The position numbers and the translations under genes were made by a program. A DNA stretch of 21,057 bases from Zarea fungicola (Eukaryota > Ascomycota > Sordariomycetes > Hypocreales > Cordycipitaceae), in NCBI GenBank assembly GCA_900169235.1, contig FWCC01000212.1, forward strand, positions 1-21,057. Direction: 5' to 3'. How positions within the stretch are numbered: position 1 is the stretch's first letter; each line of letters begins with the position of its first letter. Below the pieces are notes generated by a model. It worked only from the letters and a program-made list of their open reading frames with translations, had not been told where the DNA came from and did no database searches. Below, piece after piece: positions 1 to 8,392 of the stretch.

Positions 1-36
1 GTAGGGGGTGTTTGACGTTAGTTATAACTAGAATAG
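1..36. other. Left flank of the retrotransposon
   Basis: A short flank precedes the LTR. It contains a G-run (4-8) followed by TGTTTGACG and a perfect 12-bp palindrome, TAGTTATAACTA (19-30). A G-run followed by TG is also what ends this copia element internally (5465-5475), so the flank could be the edge of another LTR element into which this one inserted. The window ends too soon to test this. Confidence 0.3.
32..36. repeat. Target-site duplication, left copy
   Basis: AATAG directly before the 5' LTR; the identical AATAG follows the 3' LTR at 5649-5653. Five base pairs is the usual duplication length made by copia integrases. Confidence 0.9.
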
Positions 37-211
37 TGTCAGATTGCTGGGTGCGAAAGATGAATCGCACCGTGTGCCGATCAACCACCACCATTATTGC
101 TGCCCGTTGGGCAGCAGTATATTGAAAGGCATAAAAAGAATAATGCCACTTAAGATTAATGATCAAGAATAACAATCACTTTTACAATTTGGTACCATCG
201 TATTTCTGACA
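37..211 (+). repeat. 5' LTR (175 bp)
   Basis: Begins TGTCAG and ends CTGACA, a perfect 6-bp terminal inverted repeat with the canonical TG...CA. It matches the LTR at 5474-5648 at 174 of 175 positions; the single difference is G117 here versus A5554. It contains a strong hairpin (95-119) and an A-rich segment (about 129-138, ATAAAAAG) that may serve as the core promoter. 175 bp is short but within the range for copia elements. Confidence 0.95.
95..119 (+). other. LTR hairpin, 11-bp stem with 3-nt loop
   Basis: Positions 95-105 pair with 109-119 around the loop GTT; the core is TGCTGCCC/GGGCAGCA. The copy in the 3' LTR is at 5532-5556 and has a perfect 11-bp stem. Here position 97 pairs with G117 as a G-U wobble in RNA. 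It might act in transcript processing, packaging or termination; no role is shown. Confidence 0.6.
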
Positions 212-224
212 ATTAAGAGTCTCA
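212..224 (+). other. Primer binding site, probably tRNA-Lys(CUU) half
   Basis: The sequence right after the LTR is ATTAAGAGTCTCA. It is not the TGG-starting complement of a tRNA 3' end. Its reverse complement, TGAGACTCTTAAT, reads as an anticodon arm: 5-nt stem, loop CUCUUAA with anticodon CUU, and the first base of the 3' stem (position 39). Drosophila copia and yeast Ty5 use internal tRNA-iMet fragments, and copia's primer also ends at position 39. The match to the local tRNA-Lys gene is inferred from general tRNA-Lys consensus, since no such gene lies in the window. Confidence 0.55.
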
Positions 225-261
225 TCTGCATCTCAAGCTATCTACGCACGCCAAATAGGGT

Positions 262-1569
262 ATGATGGTACCCACTGAGAAATCCGCTAAAATGACTCTC
301 CAGGGCCCCGACGAGTGGGAATCGTGGAACGAAAGGCTGAAAGCTCGAGCCATCAGCGACAACATCTGGAAATTTGTCAACCCAGACACCGATGATGAGC
401 TTGAACTAGAGCCACCCATGCCAAATGTTGGCCGATACCCGAGACGGGAGATTATTGACCCAAGTGACCAAGAGAGTCAGTCCCATAGCACAGGACGAAG
501 CCGAAGGACAATAGACAGAGATCGATCACCACCCACCTTCGACTCGACGTTTCAGCACCAAAACCCTTTACAGGTGCTTGAACGAGCGCATCCTACTCTC
601 AAAGCACGAGGAGTGTATGAGCTTCTTCCAGCAGATAGGTCAGCCTATGATTTAGAAGTTCGGATTCGAACACAAGAGCTCCGAGACTTCAAGGAAAAGC
701 AGGCATCGATAAGCAAGCTTCGTACCTGGATCGAAGAGTCCATCAGCGATCATCTGTGGACGACCTGCTGCACTGCTGAAGATACAATCCGCGACTGGTA
801 TATCAATCTCAAGATGTCGGTTTGCGTCGATGAAGTCCATCTACGCAGCAAGGCACGCGACCGATACCAGCGATCGATCCAGCCACTGAGGAAGACACCA
901 CAAGACTTTGAAGCCTGGATCAAACAATGGAGAGAGGCATTTGCCTATGCCAAAATCCAAAATGTAGCCGACGTTGCTCATTCAGCCGACTGGTTGAAAG
1001 ATGTAAGCAAGGCAGTCAAGGATGTACTGCCTGCTTGGGGCTCGGCCTTCCGGAACGGACATCGTGAACTAATCAGAAGTGATAAACTCGACTACAAAGA
1101 AGTGGCGGCATCTCTATTTGACGAAGCGGATGTGCAAGGCCTACTGAAGAAGCAGGCTGCGCGATTCCAAAAGGGAGCTTTTGGACCTACCGCTGGACCT
1201 GAAGGTGACCAATCTACTTATACGGATGAATCCGAAGAAAAATCAACGAGCCAACGCAAAGGACGGAAGAGGAAAGCAAATAATGAACAAGGAAAGGAGT
1301 CTGTAGCCAACAAACGAAAGCGCGACGACTCATACAATCAGAGTCATGAAAACAACTCGGATCAGAGAAGGTGCTATGCATGCAGCATCCGAGGTCATGA
1401 TGTCACTAGTTGCTTCTACATGAACAAAGGCAACGTGCCACCAAAATTTCGGAAAAACCCAACCATCAAAGCCGGAATTGAATACCGACTCGCCAACGAT
1501 GCGGCCTTTGCGGAAGAAATCAAGCGACAGCTCAAATCTAATAACGATGACCACGAGGAACAGAACTGA
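262..1569 (+). CDS. gag: Copia Gag polyprotein
   Basis: A 435-aa nucleocapsid protein that would form the virus-like particle and bind element RNA. A CCHC zinc knuckle (CX2CX4HX4C) is encoded at 1372-1413, about residues 371-384, preceded by a Lys/Arg-rich linker (KRKRDDS region). The N-terminal half carries the helical, Trp-containing pattern of copia Gag (for example DFEAWIKQWREAF near residue 215). ATG at 262 is the first ATG of the frame and lies 50 bp after the LTR; a second ATG follows immediately at 265. The frame ends with TGA at 1567-1569, but the next codon (CTC) continues in the same frame into protease, so Gag and Pol are separated only by this one stop codon. The stop context is TGA-CTC. 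Confidence 0.93.
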   Translation: MMVPTEKSAKMTLQGPDEWESWNERLKARAISDNIWKFVNPDTDDELELEPPMPNVGRYPRREIIDPSDQESQSHSTGRSRRTIDRDRSPPTFDSTFQHQNPLQVLERAHPTLKARGVYELLPADRSAYDLEVRIRTQELRDFKEKQASISKLRTWIEESISDHLWTTCCTAEDTIRDWYINLKMSVCVDEVHLRSKARDRYQRSIQPLRKTPQDFEAWIKQWREAFAYAKIQNVADVAHSADWLKDVSKAVKDVLPAWGSAFRNGHRELIRSDKLDYKEVAASLFDEADVQGLLKKQAARFQKGAFGPTAGPEGDQSTYTDESEEKSTSQRKGRKRKANNEQGKESVANKRKRDDSYNQSHENNSDQRRCYACSIRGHDVTSCFYMNKGNVPPKFRKNPTIKAGIEYRLANDAAFAEEIKRQLKSNNDDHEEQN

Positions 1570-3939
1570 CTCGTGCGACGCATTGGAACATGCAGCAAAG
1601 CCACCCATGCCTCGTTCTTTACCGGCCAATCGCCTCATACCGCATTTGCGATCACACAATATCCGCTGAAAAATTCCGCCTTGCTGGACTCAGCATCAAC
1701 CATTCATATTTTCAACGAAATCAGTCGATTTAACAATTTCCGTACTGCACTGCCAGGAGATTGCGTAACGGCTGGAGACCACCGAGTACCCATCCAAGGA
1801 TATGGCGACGTAGACATCAGGGTTCAAGGACAAAGAGGCCTTGACCTTCTGCGACTACGAAACGCAGCGCTTTGTGAAAATTTCGCTGCCAACCTGGTGT
1901 CCCTTCGTCAATTACAGAAACATGGATATTGGTGGGATAACCGTCTCAGTCAAAATTGTCTCCGTGCAGCCAATGGACAGATGATATGCAAGGTCCTCGA
2001 CAAACAAGACCAGTTCGTCCTGGAGCATATTCCAAGGGAAACTTCAAGTCAGTCGTTCTTTACAAGGCGAAACACGTTCAACTCCTGGACGGGACGACAA
2101 GCCTCAAGAGCAGAAGCGAGGAAATGGCACCTTCGACTTGGTCATCCAGGGCCAAAAGCGCTTGAACACCTCGTCAACTGTTCGACGGGAGCAAAGATCA
2201 AAGGCTTAACTACAGTTGAATGCGATCATTGTGGTGTATCCAAGGCAAGACGACAAGTCAGTCGCAAGCCGCGTGATACCGAAAACGCCCTTGGACTACG
2301 ACTAGCCATTGACTTTCACGATCTTGATGAAGACCACGAGGGAAGAAGCTCCGTGATGTTTGTCACTGATCGCTGGTCCGGCTACGTCTGGGACTTTTAC
2401 CTTACCGACCGAACGGCCGAAACAATTCAGGCAGCGCTTAAGGTTTTATTTGGCATAATGGAGCGACGCTATCAGCTCAAGCCACGCGTTGTAGAATGCG
2501 ATAATGAAATCTACGAGAAGCGGCACCGACTGCGCAGCTGGCTGGAATCCCTGTTTATCCTGATCGAGCCCTCAGCGGAATACACACCGGCCCAGAATGG
2601 CGGCGCTGAACGCTCGGGGGGTGTGCTAGAGATCAAGGCGCGCGCAATGCGAATCGGAGCCGGACTACCCACCTACCTATGGGTTGAGATTTTCAAGGCA
2701 GCTGTTTACCTGTACAACCGAACGCCAAAATATATGCTTCGATGGGAATCGCCATACAATCGATTCTTCGCCTATCTCGGTAATCGTGATGGCATTACCG
2801 ACCGACAATACAAGCCAGACCTACGACACCTCCGAGTGTATGGCTGCAAAGCATTTGCAATGACCAAAGACGCCATGGCGAAAAGAAAACGCCGACAGAA
2901 ATTAAATCCGAAAGCCTGGATTGGCTACCTTGTAGGCTACCAATCGACAAATATTTACCGAATTTGGAATCCATGGCTTGGTAAAGTAATCTCAACAAGA
3001 GATGTGATCTTCAACGAAGACGATTACTTCAATGGAGACCTTGAACAACTAAAAGATGATGTCCGAGAAGTAACTCGTGAAGAACTGATGAATCTTCTCC
3101 AGGACATTCAAGAACCAGAAAACACAGAGGTGACCTCGCAAGAGGGATCCCAAGGAGAAGATGATATTGTGTTTGGCACGGAGAATGACTGGGATTTGAG
3201 TATGGACCGAGGAGTTGATGATCAGACTAGGGTAGGCGACTCAGGACCGGCAGAAGCTTTTGGACAAAATGATCCAAACTGGACCGAGGACCACCCGAAC
3301 GTGCAATTAGCACTGTCTGTAACCGAGGATCCCCGCAAGGCGCGATACGCGTCGGGGTCTGGAGAGAGTCATCCCAAGCACCAAGATGCAGAATTGGGTG
3401 AAACTGGTCGCAAGAATTCGACTCCAGGGACTCAAGACCTCCTAAGAGAAAATCCCGACATCTCACCCCAAGGGGGAACTCCGCAACGGCAGGATGCGAA
3501 CGTTTGGGAGACGTCCCCTCCTAGTAAGCTACCTGATGCTCGCACAAATGAAAACGTACCTGCGCAATCCCAATCATACCCAACGCCATCAATCACAGCC
3601 TCTTCTCCAGCTGCTCTTATGGCAGCTTGCTTCCAAGATTCATCCGTAACCATGGACGGGCAGGACCTACATGTCGAGACCTGGAAGGCTGCATTTGTGG
3701 CTGGCCTATATGCCGCACCAATTGGCACGATGAACGGAAAGCAAATAGACAAAGCTAAGTTAATCCGCATCCTTTCCCAACCAAGGAAATTACATCGTTC
3801 ACAGCTTCCGGTGCTACCAAAGTCGCATATAGAACTTGAGACCCATCTAATGGGGTCACTCTTCCTCGAAGCCGAACGTACGCACCTGCAGAGCCACCGA
3901 GAAATGCTGTCCTGGATTGAGATATCCAAGTCGGATTAA
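1570..3939 (+). CDS. pol: Copia Pol, first part: protease and integrase
   Basis: Continues in the same frame as gag with no ATG near its start, so it would be expressed only as a fusion by readthrough of the TGA. Visible in order: aspartic protease motif DSAST at 1687-1701 (the usual DSG/DTG has Ala for Gly); the HHCC zinc domain from WHLRLGH (2125-) to CDHC (2221-2232); integrase core D (2311-2313), D (2500-2502), E (2608-2610), giving the D-D-35-E spacing; and an integrase C-terminal region with WIGYLVGY (about 2920). A long acidic, Ser/Thr/Pro-rich linker follows (about 3050-3600). The frame ends at TAA 3937-3939, inside the segment that precedes the reverse transcriptase. Confidence 0.88.
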   Translation, partial: LVRRIGTCSKATHASFFTGQSPHTAFAITQYPLKNSALLDSASTIHIFNEISRFNNFRTALPGDCVTAGDHRVPIQGYGDVDIRVQGQRGLDLLRLRNAALCENFAANLVSLRQLQKHGYWWDNRLSQNCLRAANGQMICKVLDKQDQFVLEHIPRETSSQSFFTRRNTFNSWTGRQASRAEARKWHLRLGHPGPKALEHLVNCSTGAKIKGLTTVECDHCGVSKARRQVSRKPRDTENALGLRLAIDFHDLDEDHEGRSSVMFVTDRWSGYVWDFYLTDRTAETIQAALKVLFGIMERRYQLKPRVVECDNEIYEKRHRLRSWLESLFILIEPSAEYTPAQNGGAERSGGVLEIKARAMRIGAGLPTYLWVEIFKAAVYLYNRTPKYMLRWESPYNRFFAYLGNRDGITDRQYKPDLRHLRVYGCKAFAMTKDAMAKRKRRQKLNPKAWIGYLVGYQSTNIYRIWNPWLGKVISTRDVIFNEDDYFNGDLEQLKDDVREVTREELMNLLQDIQEPENTEVTSQEGSQGEDDIVFGTENDWDLSMDRGVDDQTRVGDSGPAEAFGQNDPNWTEDHPNVQLALSVTEDPRKARYASGSGESHPKHQDAELGETGRKNSTPGTQDLLRENPDISPQGGTPQRQDANVWETSPPSKLPDARTNENVPAQSQSYPTPSITASSPAALMAACFQDSSVTMDGQDLHVETWKAAFVAGLYAAPIGTMNGKQIDKAKLIRILSQPRKLHRSQLPVLPKSHIELETHLMGSLFLEAERTHLQSHREMLSWIEISKSD

Positions 3940-5439
3940 TCGGCACGAAATGAACAAGTGTTAGATTGTATGTGGGTATATACCTACAAGTCTGACAAGC
4001 ATGGACGCTTTCAGAAGTGCAAGGCTCGGCTGGTGGTTCGCGGAGATCAGCAAGCGAAATCCATCCATGAAGAGACATATGCCTCCACCCTTGCGGGACG
4101 ATCATTCCGGACACTTATGGCAATCGCCGCGCGATTTGATCTTGAGCTTGTCCAATATGACGCTGTAAATGCTTTCGTCAACGCCAAGATAGATAGCGAC
4201 ATCTTCATGAAAATGCCTCCAGGGTATCGCAAGCCCGGAAAAATCCTGAAGCTACAGAGAGCCTTGTACGGACTCCGTGCATCGCCTCTGTTGTGGCAGA
4301 AGGAACTGACCGGAACCTTGGAAAGCCTTGGTTTCCGAAAAATACCGCACGAGCCCTGCTGCATGATGAAGAACGGCATTATTATATTCTTCTATGTGGA
4401 TGACATCGTTCTGGCATACAAAAGGGGCAGTGAAAACGAAATGAAACAAATAACTAATCAATTACAACAAAAATACCGACTCAGCGGAGGGAATCCATTG
4501 CAATGGTTCCTAGGAGTTGAGGTACTTCGCGATAGAAAGAAAGGATTGATCTGGCTCTCGCAGTCTGCGTTTGTAGACAAGATTGCCAATCTCGTACCAA
4601 GTCCCGACCGGTGGCCCAGCGTGCCAATGTCTGGACCAGAGCTACTACCATACGAAGGCAGGTCATCACTTGCTTCAATCCGCAAGTACCAAAAGAAAAT
4701 CGGATCCATTCTGTACGCAGCTGTTGTCACTCGACCAGACATCGCGTTTGCGGTCTCAAGGCTAGCAAGATTCAACATGAATCCGTCTGAAGAACACCAA
4801 GCAGCGGCAGACAAAGTTATCTATTACCTTAAGAAAAACCGATCTTTGGCCCTACAGCTTGGTGGAGGAGACGAATTCTTAGTCGCCAGCGACGCCTCCT
4901 TCGCAGATAATTCCGTCGACCGCAAAAGCTCACAAGGATATGTCATGCAGCTTTTCGGTGGAACTATCGGTTGGCGAGCAAATAAACAAAATACAGTTAC
5001 AACATCGACCACAGAAGCTGAACTTCTCGCATTGTCTCAAGCAACGAAAGAATCAATGTTCATCTCTCGACTTCTTCAAGAAATCGGCATCCAGCTAGAC
5101 AACAAGACAATCCGAATCCAGTGCGACAACCAGCAAACGATCAAGCTGGTTAACAACGAAGTCGGACCACTGCGAACCAAGCTCCGGCATGTCGACATAC
5201 ATAATCACTGGCTGCGTCAGGAAGCTGAAAAGGGGACGATTTCAGTGAATTACGTACCAACTGAGCAGATGGTAGCAGATGGCCTCACCAAAGCCCTCCA
5301 CTACCAACAGTTCAAAGTTTTCGTTGAGCGGCTTGGTCTAGTGGATATCGACGACCGACTTAGGAAGCAGGAACTGAAAGAACTGGACACCGACGCCTTG
5401 TATGAGAAGTTTGAGCAGTTGGAGGTGCAATCATCTTGA
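3940..5439 (+). pseudogene. pol: Copia Pol, second part: reverse transcriptase and RNase H, cut off by TAA
   Basis: Continues in the same frame directly after the TAA at 3937-3939. The reverse transcriptase opens with CMWVYTYKSD and KARLVVRGDQQ, and has VNAFVNA, MPPGY, LYGLRASPLLW and the catalytic YVDD at 4393-4404. RNase H follows with D (ASDAS, 4891-4893), E (TEAE, 5014-5016) and D (CDNQQ, about 5119), then the copia-typical HVDIHNHWLR and MVADGLTK. The catalytic residues look intact; the only visible lesion is the upstream TAA. A single C-to-T change in a CAA codon would create it, and CpA-to-TpA is the change made by repeat-induced point mutation in ascomycetes. Confidence 0.88.
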
Positions 5440-5464
5440 CAGCCCTGGCCTAGCGGCCAGAACT

Positions 5465-5471
5465 GAGGGGG
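5465..5471 (+). other. Polypurine tract
   Basis: GAGGGGG lies two bases before the 3' LTR (5474). This is where plus-strand DNA synthesis would be primed after RNase H cleavage. It is short, but in the expected place. Confidence 0.75.
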
Positions 5472-5473
5472 TG

Positions 5474-5648
5474 TGTCAGATTGCTGGGTGCGAAAGATGA
5501 ATCGCACCGTGTGCCGATCAACCACCACCATTATTGCTGCCCGTTGGGCAGCAATATATTGAAAGGCATAAAAAGAATAATGCCACTTAAGATTAATGAT
5601 CAAGAATAACAATCACTTTTACAATTTGGTACCATCGTATTTCTGACA
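5474..5648 (+). repeat. 3' LTR (175 bp)
   Basis: Same length and ends as the 5' LTR, with one transition (A5554 for G117). It follows a short polypurine tract and the dinucleotide TG. Near identity of the two copies implies little time since insertion, because both LTRs are copied from one template at integration. Confidence 0.95.
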
Positions 5649-5653
5649 AATAG
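5649..5653. repeat. Target-site duplication, right copy
   Basis: AATAG directly after the 3' LTR, identical to 32-36. This shows the two LTRs belong to one insertion event and that the ends have not been rearranged since. Confidence 0.9.
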
Positions 5654-6660
5654 TTACAGTGGTATGTGGCATTGTTTTAGTGTGTTGGCAGCGGTTTACT
5701 TTCTAAGGCCTACACATTCTCGTTCCTAGATAGACTTGGAATTTTAAGGCAGGACTGATTAAATTGATGTTTTTAGGTGCGGTATGTTGTACAACATGAA
5801 TTTTACAAATAGAAAGAAACGCCGGCTGAATTAATAGTACATGGCCAGTAACCGCAAATGACCAGATCACCGAGCGCAATGCCTGAATGCCGCAGCCCGT
5901 CCTAGGACGGCATGTATTGGAGTCCTTATTGGAGTTCTCAGAATTAGTTTTTCTGCCCTGCGGCCGGCTTGAAAACAGCCAGCTACCGACGGGCGACATC
6001 TGCGTCACAGTGGATTGACTTCGTCGGTTGCTTTGCGCATGCAACTGGCAAACCATAGTTGCTGATCTCGCTCCTTATCCGCTTTTTCCTTCCGTAGTGC
6101 TCGCCAAAGTAGAAAATGTCCAAGTCGGCGCCGAAGGCAAAGGTGCGCTTGAAAGGCTTCTCGTTGAATTTTGCTGGCTGCCATGCGCGAAATGGTGTCA
6201 ATCTCTGTATTTGTCATAATTCGAGCGCTTGTATATGCCGTGATGCTGTCAAATTATAATAATTAATATCAGTATAAATACTGTAGACTGGCTGGTGTCT
6301 GTGTGAAGTAGATGGACGAAGGTCATAGATTGGAGTGACTTTGCTAGGCACCGCTATTGCATACCATTTATTGGTATTTTAATGCCAAGGGTCAATTGGC
6401 CTCCTTGATTTCTTTTTAAAAACTGTGTTTCCCGGTATCTGGTAGTCCGGCCGGAAATAGACGTATCGTGCATTTGATGTTGTCTTGGCGGCGGCGCGGT
6501 GACAACGGCCATTTCTGGCGGAAGAGCCGAAGTTGGATAATAGCCCACATTCGGCAGGTAATTGAATCTTGACCAAGGTTTACTCCAAAAATACTTAAAG
6601 GCGCATCAGGAGACACAACTACTACTAGTTCAGGAAGGAGTTTTGGCAAATCGACACAAC
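5654..6660. other. Gene-poor stretch with possible minus-strand coding relics
   Basis: No complete gene is visible here. Two minus-strand stretches have the C/G-ending codon use of fungal genes: 6201-5983 (contains FAFGADLDIFYFGEHYG) and roughly 6540-6379 (contains RYVYFRPDYQIPGN). Neither has a convincing ATG in frame; the first starts only at TTG. Between them 6220-6360 is AT-rich. A competing frame at 6217-6005 does start with ATG and gives 70 aa. They may be exons of a decayed or unrecognised gene. Confidence 0.25.
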
Positions 6661-7322
6661 ATGCGGGTAGTGTCAATTGCTCTCTCTGCAGCTCTTTGTA
6701 TTTTCCCCTCTGTTCTTGCCACTGCTGAGAATGAAGACGTTGTAACGGCTACTGTCACAAGCACCATAACCATTTGTCCCATATCCGGGACCTGGCCGGG
6801 TAACACAAGGTTAGCGTTACATTTATAGAGACAAAACAGACTTCTCACATTCATAGGACTGCTTACACAATCGTTTCATACCCTCATACTATCAAAAGCG
6901 ATAAATCCAAGCTATCGCGATGGTCCCACGCCACGTCACCTTCCAGCCAATTGCCATCCACCGCCTCGGACATAATGATGAGAAGTACCTACTGGGCCAC
7001 TGCAACTGTTTTCCAACTGTTGGAGACGAATGATACCATGGACATATCACCGGAAGCTACCAGCACTGCCACATATCCTAGTCATGATCAAAACTCTCCA
7101 CTGGCTTCGCTAGCATCCCATTCACTCGGAAACCTGAGCCGGACTGATATACGCAGCCATGGCCTGTTCAGTGGCACCTCTAGTCACAGCAAGCCGACCT
7201 CACGTACTAGTCTGCCTGTTCCTACCACGAGTTTTGTAAGTAAAGGCGTCAGGTCGTTGTATCCGTGGCATTTTGCTTTTATTGTAGCATCTGCATTCAC
7301 TTGGTATCATTTCAACCCATAG
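6661..7322 (+). CDS. Probable secreted or GPI-anchored Ser/Thr-rich protein (two exons)
   Basis: Proposed exons are 6661-6809 and 6857-7322 (204 aa). The first 20 residues (MRVVSIALSAALCIFPSVLA) form a clear signal peptide. Next comes VVTATVTSTITICP, the short Thr-rich motif ending in CP seen in many fungal cell-surface proteins. The middle is Ser/Thr/Pro-rich and likely O-glycosylated. The C-terminus has a hydrophobic stretch, WHFAFIVASAF, that could be a GPI signal, although the tail ends in polar residues. The 47-nt intron (6810-6856) is chosen because only it keeps the frame: donor AG/GTTAGC, acceptor TCATAG. A better-looking donor at 6800 (GTAACA) would shift the frame. No specific function can be assigned. 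Confidence 0.5.
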
Positions 7323-8392
7323 CAGTATAAATAGAGTCTCATTTAATATTTTGCGTCTCTCATCTATGAGTGCGAAAGGCGAAACAGGCGTTTTGGTATG
7401 AGAATGTTGTGTCACGGAATGATTAAGCGATGCCACACCTATGACGGAGCAAGGCGTGCAATAACTTACCAGCACCAAGTCCAAGGTGCAACATGCCGGC
7501 CAGGCGTACGTGCTGGAGGCCACTTGTACCGCCGATGCGTAAATATACCATCATTTAGAATTAACTAGTTGGCGTCTATGCTGGTTTTTTTTCCCTTTCT
7601 TTTTCTTCTCTGGTGTACACTGTACATAGACCGATACCTGGCTCTATCTGCAGTGTCAGCAGTGGCTGCTCCCTGTAGCAAATTAGCGACGCAAAGTATG
7701 GCCTAACAGGAGCAACCAAGCCTGCACCATTTGAGTTGCCAAATAAGTTCTGAGTAATTGCTTCAACCAATCTTGTACTCCAGAACCGGCATCGGTTATG
7801 TGAGTGGGTTCCTCATGGTGCCATGTCAATTGATTTGAACATGAGACTTGGCACAAGAATCGCTTTAGCGATGTGAAAAATACAGAACTGGACTAGATGA
7901 ATGTGGACAAGTTGGTAATTCCAAGGCTAGCGGTCACGACTATTGCAGTTACGAATGAGAACGACAGACTCGTTGAATCAGTTCAATTGGTCCTAAATTC
8001 AACGTGGTCTTAATTCTGTCGAGATTGACGCTGGAAGTGCACAAGCCAACTCAGGTTGTGCAGAAATTGACTTCTGGCCTCTCAGCATAAAGGGCTGCTC
8101 TAGTTTTAGACCAGTTTGCGTGGACTACCCTGCATTTGTCATCGTTTCAATTCCAGAAAGCGTTGCCTGTTGTGGGCAAGGTCTATGAATATTGTAGAAT
8201 ACAGCGGATTATATGTATTAACAGTGATATTCTTAGAAATTGAACCTCACTTATTGCTCTACTCGGAGATGGGGCTGTTGGCTCCGTGTTGGCATACCTG
8301 GGATTTGTGCTGTGGGACTTGATATCTTGCCAACAACAGCAAACGAAGAAGTATCCCAACATAAGACACAAGACACAGTCCTGAAACTATCT
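7323..8392. other. Intergenic region, no gene seen
   Basis: About 1.07 kb without a convincing gene on either strand. It contains a pyrimidine tract on the plus strand (about 7584-7610). The short open frames here lack coding-like codon use and recognisable motifs. It should hold the 3' end of the upstream gene and the promoter of the membrane protein at 8393. Confidence 0.5.

Larger units (their letters stand above)
37..5648 (+). mobile_element. Full-length Ty1/copia LTR retrotransposon
   Basis: A 5612-bp element bounded by two 175-bp LTRs and a perfect AATAG target duplication. The order of domains is gag with a CCHC zinc knuckle, aspartic protease, integrase, reverse transcriptase, RNase H. 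Integrase before reverse transcriptase defines the copia (Pseudoviridae-like) order, as opposed to gypsy. The complete coding region (262-5439) lies in a single reading frame interrupted by TGA at 1567-1569 and TAA at 3937-3939. The LTRs differ at one base in 175, so insertion was recent. The element is structurally complete, but the TAA before the reverse transcriptase suggests this copy cannot make its own polymerase unless that stop is read through. Confidence 0.96.

Noticed and set aside
1478..1669. Frame overlapping the gag-pol junction, considered as a sign of a frameshift between gag and pol
   Set aside because: Gag and Pol are in the same frame, so no frameshift is needed.
6005..6217. 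ATG-started 70-aa frame on the minus strand
   Set aside because: Its composition is helical and protein-like, but an overlapping frame on the same strand has much better fungal codon use, and no motif or context supports it. Kept only as part of the relic note.
7576..7770. Minus-strand 64-aa frame in the region between the secreted and membrane protein genes
   Set aside because: No coding-like codon use, no motif, and its start overlaps no promoter signal.
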